The notes beneath the pieces were generated by a model. It saw nothing but the letters and a program-made list of their open reading frames with translations. It was not told the origin of the DNA and ran no database searches. 64,000 bases of DNA from Notospermus geniculatus (lineage: Eukaryota; Nemertea; Pilidiophora; Heteronemertea; Lineidae). Numbering within the stretch: the first letter of the stretch is position 1; each line of letters opens with the position of its first letter. The DNA is taken from assembly GCA_002633025.1 (NCBI GenBank), contig NMRB01000555.1, positions 96,931-160,930 on the forward strand, read 5' to 3'. The translations under genes and the position numbers were made by a program. Shown in pieces: positions 1 through 12,119 of this stretch.

Positions 1-808
1 TATTGTTCAGGTGTAGAAAATCACCAAGTTCTCGAAAAAATTACCGACGACACCCAATTTTTTTCTCACACTTCTCAATGGTTTGACCATCACCACATTT
101 CTGCCAAATTTCAAGCGTTTCTGGCAGTTATGATTTCTGCAAGTTCAGGCAAACCATAATGCATTTTCCCATTTGTTTTTACCCTCAGCGCCGAAATGGC
201 CTACTTTCGAAAGCGACCTAATATGTACAAAACGACAGAAATATATGGTATAAGAACACATCAAAATCGGATGACACGAATAAATGTACAGGCCTAATAT
301 AGGCCTACTAGTAATAGTTGGATAAATCCACTGCGTAAGATATTTATCACAATCTTATGGTCTGCATCCACTCACAGCAGGTTACCTGCGGTATCTCTTG
401 GGGTTCGATGTCAAGTCCTTTCCCCATGACTAAGACTAACATCAGCAGTGAAACCGCACCGCAGAAAAAAGCCAAGTCCTATCAGAGTTCATTCACACGT
501 GTTAAACCGATTCGTATATCAAGTCCTGGTATCAGAGTTCATTCCTCAGTATGTGGAATCCGATTCGTATATCAAGTCGGACAGCCGTGATATCAGAAAC
601 CGTCACGAAGTATTTCGTTTCCTTCGATATGGTTGGAGCAGGGGGCTCCAAGGAGGGGACCATTTGGAAGCTGGAGGCTGAAAAAGACGTTCATATTAAA
701 TAAACAAGCATGTACTGTTATCCGCGTGCGTGGCCCCATTTCCTGGCGATTCTTTCGACGGAACAACAAATGGCAGTCGGAGGCACCGCTTAGGGCGCCT
801 TGTTCCTT

Positions 809-882
809 GATCACTTTTAGAGATGAAAAAAGTCTTATAGATATAGATCACTTTTAGAGATGAAAAAAGTCTTATAGATATA
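809..882. repeat. Exact tandem duplication, 37 bp x 2
   Basis: The unit GATCACTTTTAGAGATGAAA… ending TTATAGATATA is repeated without a change. Confidence 0.85.
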
Positions 883-889
883 GACCTTT

Positions 890-945
890 CCAACAAAGAT
901 GGCGGTCTACGAGTTCTCACCATGACGTCACTTCCGATCGGGGAA
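890..945. promoter_or_regulatory. Cluster of YY1-, CRE- and ETS-like motifs
   Basis: AAGATGGCGG (YY1 core) at 896, TGACGTCA (perfect CRE) at 923-930 and CACTTCCG (ETS) overlap in 50 bp. This combination is typical of TATA-less housekeeping promoters. I see no gene start beside it, so it is only a candidate. Confidence 0.3.
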
Positions 946-1102
946 TCTCAACTAAATTCGTAACCCGAGAGATAGCAGCAACTTACAGCGTTTCTTCATT
1001 CCGTACAGGGCAGGTCATCTCGTCACCAATATGCTTCATATTCCAACGGAATTTCATTCTGGAGTGGTTCGTGGCGGCGTGACGAGCATTTCTAGTTTAA
1101 GG

Positions 1103-1150
1103 GCCCCTTCCGTCAATTCCTTTAAGCTTCAGCATTGCAACCAAATCCTA
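1103..1150 (-). other. Fragment resembling antisense 18S rRNA
   Basis: CCCTTCCGTCAATTCCTTTA followed by AGCTTCAGCATTGCAACC is the reverse complement of the universally conserved 18S segment around AAGGAATTGACGGAAGGG, differing by only a few bases. The match ends after about 45 bp on both sides, so this is an inserted or retrotransposed fragment and not an rRNA gene. Confidence 0.6.
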
Positions 1151-1215
1151 CCAGCGAGAGAATGTCTGCGTAGAAAAAAGAACCGAAAATATTACATTTT
1201 GTTCAGTACAACAGG

Positions 1216-1360
1216 CATCTTTCGAAAGTCTAAAGTGGGTAATAATATCCTCGCCCTATAGGTCAAAATGCGCACTATGTACATGAACGGTATGTACATC
1301 ATTCACGTTTTGACCTGGGGCGAGGATGTTGTTATTACCCGCTGAAGACTTTCGAAAAGG
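1216..1360. mobile_element. Hairpin MITE, about 145 bp
   Basis: Two arms of about 65 bp are inverses: CTTTCGAAAGTC, GGGTAATAATATCCTCGCCC and GGTCAAAATG on the left against GACTTTCGAAAAGG, GGGCGAGGATGTTGTTATTACCC (shown in part) and CGTTTTGACC on the right. The loop is short (near 1283-1290). No coding potential. Confidence 0.7.
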
Positions 1361-3491
1361 GCCCGATAGGAGAATCCGAAGTGGCATACATTTCAGCCGC
1401 ATAGGATCAACGAGTAGGCCTACCGGTCAAAACCTTGGAAGTGCGAGAGTCCGCTGAATTTACCCTCATTGTACGCGTAGTTAGCCCACATCGTCATACT
1501 AGGCTAGCATACCTCACATACAGAGGAGAAACGAAATTTTCTTACCAATGTTTCAAATTCCATGTCTTTCTTGCTCCTGCTCTCCTCCACAACGTCCTGC
1601 ACACACCTCACTTCCACCAAAAATGACCTCGTGGCATGTGTGCGGAAGTCCTCAAGGATTACGTAACTCAGACCAATTGTTAACTTCCATTCAAGTATCC
1701 TTGGACACCGTCATGCCTGGCCGAGCCGTGGTGGTCTTATATCACCGAGTCGCGGGTTCGGCCTAAACCTGCATGAGCGTGCAGTTCGAACATAGGAGGG
1801 CTGTGGAAAATTATGGGCGCATCTTTGTTCTACAGGGCGTAGCAGAAAAAGGATGTTCCTGAAGAAGGAAAAATGACGATGCCTCATTGAAATATTTTGT
1901 CTGAAAGTTATCTATTCCATTATGGCCTCTCCTTCCTCGCCCCACCGGCCTCTCCTTTCTCGCCCCACCGGCTTCTCAGGAGGCCTTTCATTTCATTGTC
2001 ACCCCGTCCTGTCAGAGAGTTTACTTGCTATAAAGTTCTAGCAAACAATGTGTAAATCTGCCTGAAGTAAAGAGCAACATGAATGATCAATTCTCGGCAT
2101 AGATCAGTATTTGTCAGTTTGGACACTGCACAGACGTCCATGGTGACCATAAAAACCCGAGGCTGATAATGGACACTAAATGTGCCAGTATCAGTAATAA
2201 GGGAAAAGGATAAAATTGACAGTGAGTGTTTTTGTCTCATGAAGAGCATCCTGACATGACGGCAATATTGCTGCCTCCAGTTGATGAGGCATCCCGAGGG
2301 GTATTGGCTTCCGTCGGCCGCTTGTCAATCATTCCCCCATTGCTGGTACTCGAGGAAGCACCGGGATAGTATGATCGGCAGGGGAAGCATCGAGGAGAAA
2401 GTGTCAGAGACGCAGGATGGATCAGTGTTGGAATTCGACGACTTCAGCAGCTCGGCGAAACTAGGTTAAACATGTATACAAGTAAACGAATCCTCAGCTC
2501 TGTCCTCTCAGGAAGAAAGGTTCTTTGCCGTTACTCCGGAAGAACCCTTTGAAGGTTCATCCAAAGTTCCAAGATTCCATTATTTTGGGAAACCTTTCAC
2601 AGTTTCAAAAAAACCTGCCTGGAACCTTTGTCTTGATATTGCACAGGGCATTTTGGGGAATTCCAGCCCTCTGACAACAAAGATCTGGGTATAAGGTTGT
2701 TCAACCCTCAAAGAAAAGGTAAAGATACTTTTTGAGATGATTAGGACATCAAAGTGTCAAAGTAGCAATACGGTATGGCTTTCAGACACTTGAGGGTTAG
2801 CGGTCACATATAAACCAAAGCATAACAAACCACACTACATTTAAAGATACTGTATCAAAAGAATTTCTAGAGGGGCATGCCACCAACAAATTACTCTTAA
2901 GACAAAGAAAGACTAGACACAAACAAACAAAATGTAAACAAACAGTGATTTTCGTGGCCCGCGAAAATACCCGTGATACATTATCTTTAAGACGACGATA
3001 ATAAAGCACATCCCCACATCCTTAGGCTCATTAAGCGGCGTGAAAAGACAACATCCGAAATATATACCCAGGCAAAAGTTCCTAAGTGACTCCATTAGAA
3101 GCCCCAGAAGAGAACCATGGCCAATTAAAAGATAGCGTTCCCATGGATTCGTATTAATATGAACCATTGAAACCGACAAAAAGAGTAAAGACGAAAAAAT
3201 GTAACTACACTGTCGTGATTGCTTCAGTTCCAGTTGGTCCGCTTGGTTCGGTTGGGGAAATCATCCAGGCAAGTGGACCAAGCAAATGGAAGATTTATCT
3301 CTCAGGCATTTGCACATTAGCACCAATTATCTATCTACTTAACCACCATTAAAGGAGCACTTCTTTTTTTCTCTTGCCTTTGGTTTCTTGTCTGGTATAA
3401 GCATGGAGAGACACGTTCTGCTGAACAGCACCATGGCGGGCATACAGTACAGTAGGGTGTTCATCAACAAGGAGGGATCTAAAAGAACATT
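1361..3491. other. No gene recognised
   Basis: Only short open frames without family resemblance. CTTTCTCGCCCCACCGGC repeats near 1930-1970. Confidence 0.5.
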
Positions 3492-3569
3492 TGGTATAGC
3501 GTAGGCCTACATGTACGCCTGCCAATGTTTTGGTATAGCGTAGGCCTACATGTACGCCTGCCAATGTTT
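3492..3569. repeat. Exact tandem duplication, 39 bp x 2
   Basis: Unit begins TGGTATAGCGTAGGCCTACA and is repeated without a change. It contains AGGCCT and ACATGT palindromes. Confidence 0.85.
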
Positions 3570-6500
3570 CACTGTTGTTAATGTCATCGACCACTACCAA
3601 ATGTAGAGGACACCGATGCGTTTCCGTTTCATTTTGTATGAGTGAAGGTCACAATTTCCGGCCATACTGCTTTGTGAAATGCAGATCCACATGCAAGCCT
3701 AGAAAAGTTTATGAAAAACATGAACCTGTACGGCCACACCAAACAATCCATGAAGATGCCGGTAATCGATTCAACAAGAACTTCTCACGAACCCTCCCTT
3801 CCGGTTGCAACTACCTGCAATCATTTCAGACAAATGCGACGTATTTGATGGATGTGCCCCTGATTGGTGGACGCCACGCGCCGTTTGCAAGTCAAACTCA
3901 TCTAAATTGTCATCAAGTAGTGACTTCCGCAGCTGCTGCGCCCTGATGAGAAGGACAGGGAGCGGAACGATGGATGGGTTTCTGATTGGTGGACGCCACA
4001 TCACTTCCGCCCTTTTAGAGGCAAAGGGCTTGGAAAGACGATATTGCGATCGGTGGAAGTGCTCAAAACACTTCCTGATTTTTGGTGAGGTGAGCATATA
4101 GGTGTGCAATGTTCGTCGAGGCTCAACTTCAATGCTCACTCAGGTACTTACATGTGTGTGTGACATTTGCAACGACTACCTTCTTTTTCTTCGGTGATTT
4201 TCAATTACCAGTTGATTGTGAAGCAACCGAAAGAAGTTACCTGGATTCCCTAATGACGGGAGGCTGATTAAACCGTCTGCTTCAAACGACAGTCGAGGCA
4301 AGCGACAGTTTTTCTGTCCCGAGGAGGGACGCTTAACACACTGTCACCCTTTGAAGTGTGGATCATTAGGGAATGTGTTTTTCTCCACGGCTGCCTTCTG
4401 GAATGAGACGAAGGCAACGTAGAAGTTCCCAAAATAAAACCGTAACGGTAAATCTGGCAGCGAAGTGTTTTCCTGTTCTCTTTCCCGAAAATGGTGGCGA
4501 TGCTGCGTTCACCCAACACAGCAAGCATTTCACATACAACATACGACCGAGATCCTTGTCAGCAAGAATCTGGGATCCGCAATGCTCAACAGCAAGCATT
4601 TCACATACGACGTACGACCGGAATCTGGGATCCGCAATGCTCATTCGACTGCAAAACGCCGCCACCAAGAAAAGACGATGAGCGTGTGACATTTCAAAAT
4701 CGTTTAACTTTCCAAGAAAAAAAACATGTGTTTTTTTCTATTTACAATAGCATATTTGCCATTCCGTTTTCACCCGAGAACAAGATGACATTGAAAATGG
4801 AGAAATACGCTTGCGACAATCGACGAAGCTGCTATCTTTATAGTCTCTTCCTGTTTTCCATGAAGAAGGTTTAAAGTAGTTCATTCTGAAGAGAGTTGTT
4901 TTTCCGTTCACGTCATTTCTGAAAGAAGCCCGTAACTTGAATTGATCTTCACTGATAACGACTGAATTGAGTTTTCATATAAGTACCATTTATCTTCCCT
5001 TGGGCTTCATTACATTCATAAAACCCTTATAGCAAAGATTCATTGCTAAGATCTCCTTTTCGAGTGTTTACGAATTCATCGTTCCGATTAGCTATCTCAA
5101 TCGGCTTTTATATCTGTGCTCGAATCTGTTTGATCTCCAAACTGCATCATCCCACTCGTATCTACATCTCTCTTTCATCTTTTTCAATGGCAGCTTCGCT
5201 CGGTTTGAAACAATACAGTTTTTGCTCTGAGTGACGGAAGTATATTTACAAGAGCAGATAACCCTTTACTTGGTGTCCCTTGCGATCATCGGAGTATAAG
5301 ACGTGCAACAGTCTGATTAAAGATGGTGAGTCGAAGACAACTGATGACGGGGCCTGGTGTCTGAAGGGACAGGAAGGGTGGGAAGCAAGGCATTCAGTTT
5401 TGGGACCGTCGTGTGGAGCTCAAAGCGTGATGACAAATGAAGTGGTGTGTTATTTGCCTTCAATCAAGTGGCTTTTGGTGTGGAAACTGAACGCCGTCAT
5501 GACTGACCTGAAGATCTGATTAGTCACGCCTTTGGGCAGGCCGAAGAACCCCCTTCCTTTAACAAGGCAACGCCAATAACATGTAACACACAGTGTTGAA
5601 ACGAACTAGAAGCCAATGGATGATTCTCAAGGCTCTGAAAATCAGAGCAAACAAAGGAATGAGCCAGCGCTGGCTGGTCATTTGGGTTCAAGAACGGAAA
5701 TCGCTAAGATCCGAAGGAATTAGCGAGATTGCAGAATTCGCAACCAATCACGCTTATTTCGACACCTAGGATTAGAGTAACAATCGTTCCTCTGGAAACG
5801 AGTAATTTACTCCTGTCCCGATTGCATTGTCGATCGGCGGCCATTATAAAATGACCAAATCGATCATGGCCCGACCGAATGGCGATGTGATCAGTTGCCG
5901 AACTTTTTATCATGTCATCAACGTAATACATTGGCTTGGGTGGAAATAAAATTTCCGCCCTGGCGTCTGGGAATGGCTGTGGCATTATTGGAGCCAAAGC
6001 CAACCGAGCATCAACATCATTGCAAGCCTATTTTTCCGCAGCCACGTCCATTCAGGCAGTTCGCTGATAGCCGCGCTCGTCGCATTCCTTCACCTCATCA
6101 ATCTGAGCTAAGCTGACCGATGCGACAGATCCGTCATGTCCGTGGGTGGCGGCACGCATATTGCCCATCATTCGTGATCAGAGCGAAATTAATCACTCGT
6201 GTTATCACGAACAGTGGAATTTTCAAATTATAAATTGGTTGGGACGATTGATGACCAGTGTTTGTATTGGCTTGTTCTGTACCTTTGGCATATTCGGCCC
6301 CAAAGGCATTTGTTTATTGCCAACAACATAACCAGACATCAAAAAGGTTAACAGAGAGAGACATGTTTGACAGGACTGCTCAAAACCTTTTGGGAAGTAA
6401 ACTCCCCCCTGGGAACCGTCTGGTAAACGTCGGTCCTTATGATGGTACCGGTTAATCACTCGGTCCCCGAAGTCGCAAGGCCATGATGAAGTGGTATCCA

Positions 6501-7243
6501 CGGTCGGAAACACAATTTCCTCGTCCCAAGTCAACAGTAATTACACTAGTTTGAGTCGGGAGTTTCTTGTCACCGCAGGAAACCAGAGCAGGACAGATAC
6601 CGAGAGCGGAAGTCATTAGGTTTGATGGCATGTCGTGCTTTTGACCGGTCATAATGTAATCAGCGGTTGTCCGGTCAAAGTGCCGTCTTTTCCTGACTCT
6701 ATCATCATTCCCGACTCTTTCGGATTGACGGGGAGTTTGCGAAGGACTGAACTATTGAAGTCATTTGTTGACAAATCCCTTGGCAGTCGCAGTTGGATTG
6801 GAATACCCCCAAGAGAAATTGCCGGGTATCCGAGAATCCAACGAAAATACTTTAACCATCGAAAACAGCAGTACTTTATGATCGTACTTTTACACGCTGA
6901 TCTCGATCGACAGAATAATTCTTTCTTGAAATGTCAGACAAAAACGATGCTTTGGGATTTCAGATTCGACGGAATTGTGCTCAAATGTAGACGAAGAAGT
7001 CCCGAGACGCCATGATTTTCGTGGAAGTCAGACGCAGGACGTATTCCAAGGAAGAACTATCCAATGGTAAAACGCTATCCCCATCGACGATCAGTTGCAT
7101 CAGTTGATCACTTGTCAACTTATGCCAGAGCTCATTTGTGTTCAACTTATAGTAAACAGGGAGTGGAGACAAAGGCTTTTGCCTCAGTTGGCCGTCCTCC
7201 CTCTGATTTGAGAGAAGATACTGCCTTTCACCATTTGAAGCAT
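3570..7243. other. No gene recognised
   Basis: The longest frame (3575-3946, 123 codons) has no recognisable domain. CTGATTGGTGGACGCCAC occurs twice (3861 and 3981), each with an inverted CCAAT box, but no gene follows. Confidence 0.45.
4517..4645. repeat. Degenerate tandem duplication of about 71 bp
   Basis: ACAGCAAGCATTTCACATAC and TCTGGGATCCGCAATGCTCA each occur twice in the same order with differing spacing. Confidence 0.65.
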
Positions 7244-7332
7244 CCTGAGAACATCAGGGGATCTAGCGCTGGCTCCCTTCATCCACGCGGTCACGAAGGG
7301 AGCCAGCGCTAAGATCCCCTGATGTTCTCAGG
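7244..7332. repeat. Almost perfect 37-bp inverted repeat with 14-base loop
   Basis: The left arm 7244-7280 starts CCTGAGAACATCAGGGGATC. The right arm 7295-7332 is its inverse with a single one-base indel. The sequence between and around shows no other match. This could be a small MITE or the end product of a foldback event. Confidence 0.8.
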
Positions 7333-8929
7333 CAACAAGCCATCGAAACGACCACGATTCAATATCATGTACAGCACCACGTCTCTGCTTGGCTGTTCAC
7401 AGCATCGCTGCTGGTCCAATTTAATTACTAACTTTGATATGAAGATATCAATTGAATATCTTGGTTTGGATTAAAAACCCTGTAGCGATATAAGTTGATG
7501 TTATCATCTACCGCTCTAACATCAACACAAGCTCTACTCATCAATCAAAACTCAATCCCAACAGTTAACGAGTTTATTCAGCCAAATGTAATAATGCCAC
7601 ATTGCATTTTGAGTAGATTTTGCTTCAATATTTGATTTCATGTTGAGAGCGACGCTCGGAGATATAGCGATGTTTCCAACCAATTTGCCGCATCGCTGGC
7701 TGTCAAGCATGATGGCTGATGTAAAGAAATCTTGTCAAGCAAGAAGATGAGGGGTTCAATTCATTATCTTAAGAACATATGTTGCATGTTATTATTAAAA
7801 GAGCGAAGACGCACGATGTATGGTTCTTCTCAACCAAGACCTGTCAGAGCTGGATGAACTGGTGAGGTTAACCATCTCTCACTGGGTCTGATCTCGTGTG
7901 CCTATTCTCTCCAACCACAATGCATTTCCAGAGGATAAAACACTATCTCTACATCCACGTTACCAATTTGGTACAACAATTCAACTTCCTGAGGCAGGAA
8001 AGGGACCTATCAACGACTCCAACAGGATGCGCGTCTAAGCACGCCCCGCTGCCTGAACACGGATTCTCTGACCATTCCTCATCACAAACTACAAGCGACA
8101 TTGCCCAACGACCGCGGTGTCAGGTGTTGCCAGTCCGCAGTACCCAAGCAAACACATCATAACGTGATTGCCTGCTTTTTTAAACATCAGGTGCAATCTC
8201 GGCTTTTAACATCACTTCCTCGAATGTCCACCGGCTTTAAGATCGTGCAGTGTTCGTCGCATGAGCGCCTTGTCTGAACATTGATTTCTGGACGAGTCAG
8301 ATAACGAACAAAAACCCAACATCACTGGCTACTGATGCTGATGATATGAACGAAAACAGATCAATGCTAAAAACCATTATCTCGAGTGAAAAGAAACACC
8401 ATCTTGTGCGCTCAAAGCGAAATGTTTCCATCGCGAAAAAAATATACTGGGAGTTGCTGTAGATCTGAAGCTGTTAGCTGCCGAGGGAATGAAGGATTGG
8501 CAAGTTGAATTATCGGAGCTTGTATCCCTGCGGGTGTTAGGCCTACCATGCTTAGGCCTAGGCCTAGGCCTACATTATCTCCGCCCGCAAACTGTCCCAA
8601 TAGCTACTCTGTGAGCAACGAACATCAGAAGCAATACAGCAAACACCCTTTCATCATTTGGTTGTTGCTGTGTTTAAATATCTTCGTGACTTAGCGGAAT
8701 AAATTGAAAATTCCATCAGAAATTCGGGTCCCATCTTCCTGAAATTTACCAAAATGGCGGCCTTCCTGTGCCAGGTCTCTTTCGGTCAGGAACGCAGGGC
8801 TGTGTCCCTCAACTTTGACCCTGGTTTGATTTTAAATAGGGATCACCTTCATCAAATCCTATTGAGTTTTACAGGGCACCTCCTTCACCACAAAGGCGTG
8901 GACTGAACAAGGCGTGGCGCTGACCACAG
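7333..8929. other. No gene recognised
   Basis: Contains a run of AGGCCT palindromes at 8540-8572 and a YY1-like AAAATGGCGGCC near 8753. Nothing coding is supported. Confidence 0.45.
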
Positions 8930-9062
8930 AAGGGAGCACCGAGAGGAGCGAGAAGAGCACAGAAAGGAGCACCGAAAGGAGCGGGAAGAGCACAGAAAGG
9001 AGCACCGAAAGGAGCTAAAAGAGCACAGAAAGGAGCACCGAAAGGAGCGAGAAGAGCACAGG
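8930..9062. repeat. Minisatellite, 33-bp unit, about four copies
   Basis: Unit GAGCACAGAAAGGAGCACCG with AAAGGAGCGGGAA and small variants. The reading frame through it encodes a low-complexity S/R/F/C repeat and is not a gene. Confidence 0.8.
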
Positions 9063-9115
9063 AACGAGTCCTTAAGATCTCTGGGGAATGCAGGTCGATG
9101 CCGTACTAATCTGGG

Positions 9116-9221
9116 CTCATGTTCCCGAAGCAATCGTTAGGTTAACGATGTCGTTACGCTATGCATTTTACCAGTTTTAACGACATCGTTAACCTAACGA
9201 AGGCTTCGGGAACATGGGCCC
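9116..9221. mobile_element. Hairpin MITE with GGGCTCATGTTCCCGAAGC termini
   Basis: The left arm runs from GGGCTCATGTTCCCGAAGC through GTTAGGTTAACGATGTCGTT, and the right arm is the inverse (AACGACATCGTTAACCTAAC, GCTTCGGGAACATGGGCC). The loop is about 21 bp. The terminal sequence resembles Harbinger-type ends. Confidence 0.7.
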
Positions 9222-9335
9222 TGGAACACAAGTCTGAAAAGACCTCCAGAAATGACATTTCATTATACCGACTGGGAGCTGGCTGACATCAGGTTCTTTC
9301 GACATACATGTAAAACGTGTAAAATGTGCTAGTTT

Positions 9336-9405
9336 TAGCTGGTTCCCAGTCGGTACAACAAAATCACCATTAGCTGGTTCCCAGTCGGTACAACAAAATC
9401 ACCAT
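9336..9405. repeat. Exact tandem duplication, 35 bp x 2
   Basis: Unit begins TAGCTGGTTCCCAGTCGGTA. A related GACTGGGAGCTGG inverse lies upstream near 9269. Confidence 0.8.
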
Positions 9406-9809
9406 TTTTGACACTTGTGTTCCGGACTATAGTACAAAAGACTTTGAAAATAGAGCCACGGTTCGACTGCGGAAAGCATGGCCTTTTTCGAAAATGCTGA
9501 AATTTGACGATAAAATCTGGATAATGGAATGTCATTTTTTCTTAACTGACAGAACTTGACTGTAGCTGTAAAAGCAGCTTATTATCAACCCTGACACAGT
9601 GTTCGCGTAAACCTTTGAAACCTTATCCTACATCTCAGCGTGCTCGTCATTCCACCTTTGTGAAGCCTTGGCACCCCTCGGATCAACAATTAGTCGTTGC
9701 TGGAACCAACGTCTTGCGTCTGACAATTCTGAATGATTCTGTCACCGCTGGTATCATTTAGACTCGGCATGTCATTGCAAGCCGTAATGCCGTAGATTCT
9801 ATCAGGCGT

Positions 9810-9892
9810 TAGGTTGGTTCCTTGGTGACATTCGGCTCAGGGGAGGAGAGTAGGTTGGTTCCTTGGTGACATTCGGCTCAGGGGAGGAGAGT
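9810..9892. repeat. Exact tandem duplication, 41 bp x 2
   Basis: Unit begins TAGGTTGGTTCCTTGGTGAC and ends GGGGAGGAGAG. Confidence 0.85.
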
Positions 9893-10092
9893 AGACGTCA
9901 TGAAGTTGGTATTTGTATGGCGAGTTGCGTTATACATCCAACTTCAACATGTCTCTGAATGACACTTATAAGATGAATGAATAAAATAACTTGTCGGAAG
10001 AAACTCAAAAAAATATGGTACTCACGTCCATTGGGAAGAAAAAGACGATAACTGTGTCCACTTCGTCCCGCGAACGGCGCCAGGATGATATC

Positions 10093-10165
10093 TGCAAATA
10101 CATATTTGAGATGGATCTATTTATTTGCAACTACATATTTGAGATGGATCTATTTATTTGTAATG
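10093..10165. repeat. Tandem duplication, 36 bp x 2
   Basis: CATATTTGAGATGGATCTAT with TTATTTG is repeated with a single change. Confidence 0.8.
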
Positions 10166-10385
10166 TACATGTATTGGTTAGTTTGCAGAAATAGGGCGAT
10201 GACAACATGACGGTAACTCAAACCTAAGCGACCTAAGTCGGACACAGATCCGACGACCATATATACGTGTAATTTGTATAATTGTTATGCCGTCGAAACA
10301 GAGTAAACATACAACTGCTGGGGTTGGAGGAATTCCAAGGTAGGCCCTACTCGAAAGAAAATACTGTATGCGGACGTGCCTTTAC

Positions 10386-10635
10386 AAACGCCTGTGACCG
10401 ACTGAACGAGGAACGTACTGTGGATCCAAACGCCTGTGACCGACTGAACTGTGGATCCAAACGCCTGTGACCGACTGAACGAGGAAATGTGGATCCAAAC
10501 GCCTGTGACCGACTGAGCGAGGAACTGTGGATCCAGGCTAAAAGGCTACAATCCCCCAGATGATGGTGATGATGATGATGGCGTCACGTGGACAATCCCC
10601 CAGATGATGGTGATGATGATGATGGCGTCACGTGG
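10386..10635. repeat. Two adjacent minisatellites
   Basis: 10386-10538 has four copies of a unit with AACGCCTGTGACCGACTGA and TGTGGATCC at varying spacing. 10548-10635 is an exact 44-bp duplication beginning ACAATCCCCCAGATGATGGT with a (GAT)n core. Confidence 0.8.
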
Positions 10636-10639
10636 ACGA

Positions 10640-11587
10640 CGCCGAAATCGTGCGTCATCAGAAGTACCAGTATCAGATTAATCAAAATCGGCCAGACAAA
10701 CTCTGCTCTGTTCGAGTACAATACTTTTGTCATAAACAATCCATGAACGTGACCATCTCATCGATTTCTTAGATAGTAACCCGGGAGACGATAAGGACTT
10801 GTCTTCTCAAGACACCGCTCTGTCTGACCAATTACAACGAACCAGACACCTTTCCAATATGTCCTGCTCTATTAACCAGCAACCGGATAGTCCATGTTTT
10901 TCTCCAATAGCTGTCCAGAATTTTTTCGTACATATGTCTTATTCACGTAGGTTGCAGTCTACTTTTCATGTGCACTCAGTCACTGTACATTGATTCGAGA
11001 CCTGCTGCGAGACTGCATGGGGTATGGACCAATCTTGCTCAATTATCCAGGCGGGTTCAGTTCCCCACCTTTGATTCGACGAGAGGTCACGCCAAAATAT
11101 ACGGTGTATTGGCTTGTCTGACGACTATGTCTCGTTAACTTCCTTGCCTCAACAATGGATTGATGACTTGCTGTTTAGTACTTATCGACATACCCTGACG
11201 AACCTTGTCATACACCAGTTAACTGAGTGGTACCTCACGAACCTTGTACCAGGGCCCACACCAGTTGACTGATCCCTCACGAAACCTGTACTACACCAGT
11301 TTGAGTTGTAGGCCTACTGTATACCAATTGACTGGTCCCTCACGAAGCTTGGTTCTACACCAATTGCCTGGTAGACCTACCTCACGAACATTGTACGAAA
11401 CCACTAGACTGATCTCTCACTGACCTTGTACGAACACCAATTATGCCTACTTCACCAGCTACTTGCGTCTAACGAATGATCTTGTCTTGCTGGTACACCA
11501 TGCATGCAGTTGAACAAGCCTTGCGCCGCTAGCTGACTGGCGCCCTTTCAGTCTGACCTTGCAAACCAGACAGCCGATGCAACAATA
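10640..11587. other. No gene; loose repeats with CTCACGAA and ACACCAGTT
   Basis: Between about 11190 and 11450 the phrase CTCACGAACCTTGTAC and ACACCAATTGACTGGT recur every 45-60 bp with heavy divergence, suggesting an old tandem repeat. Confidence 0.5.
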
Positions 11588-11645
11588 TGGGTCGTATTTT
11601 AGAACGTTCCTATCGAACCTTAATGTTAAGGAACGTTCTACAACG
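11588..11645. mobile_element. Short copy of the GGGTCGTATTTTAGAACG MITE
   Basis: The left terminus GGGTCGTATTTTAGAACGTT is the same as in the copy at 60419. The right part TTAATGTTAAGGAACGTTCT follows with the centre deleted, leaving a compact hairpin. Confidence 0.6.
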
Positions 11646-11937
11646 GCCAAATATTTCGTTCATGCTGCTCCATTTGACTTGCACTAAAACCTCAGCAAAC
11701 TATCATCGGCCGTTACAGAACTGAACAAACGCAGCCGACCTCGTAAATTGCGGGTGTACAAAAGTATGGGTGACATATAATGTGGAATATCCATTAATCC
11801 TGTCTATAATAACCTGGATTACGTAGTGCTAATAAAGGAGAAGCATACCATTATACCTTGTCGACAGATCGCGTGTGAAAATTAATTTCCGATATCATGG
11901 CATAAATTGAAGAGACACTTGGGCCAATAGACTGGTT

Positions 11938-12080
11938 CCTGTCTCTGTCGCTGCATTCCCGTGGCGCTTTTCCACGACATTAGAATTAGAATTAGAATTA
12001 GAATTAGAACAGACAGTTCTAATTCTAATTCTAATTTCACGGACAGTAGCGCCGCGGGAGTGGAGCGGCAAAGACAATAA
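11938..12080. mobile_element. Inverted-repeat element with (AGAATT)n hairpin core
   Basis: The ends are inverses with mismatches: CTGTCGCTGCATTCCCGTGG on the left against CCGCGGGAGTGGAGCGGCAA on the right. The centre is (AGAATT)n followed by its own complement, which makes a perfect inner hairpin around ACAGACAG. Related ends occur at 34782-34827 and near 35541. Confidence 0.65.
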
Positions 12081-12119
12081 CGAGTATTGGGCCAGGGCCC
12101 ATGATATCCATAAAACTAC

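Noticed and set aside
3575-3946. 123-codon frame rich in Cys and His
   Set aside because: The residues show no zinc-finger spacing, the overlapping antisense frame is equally long, and the start lies in a tandem duplication.
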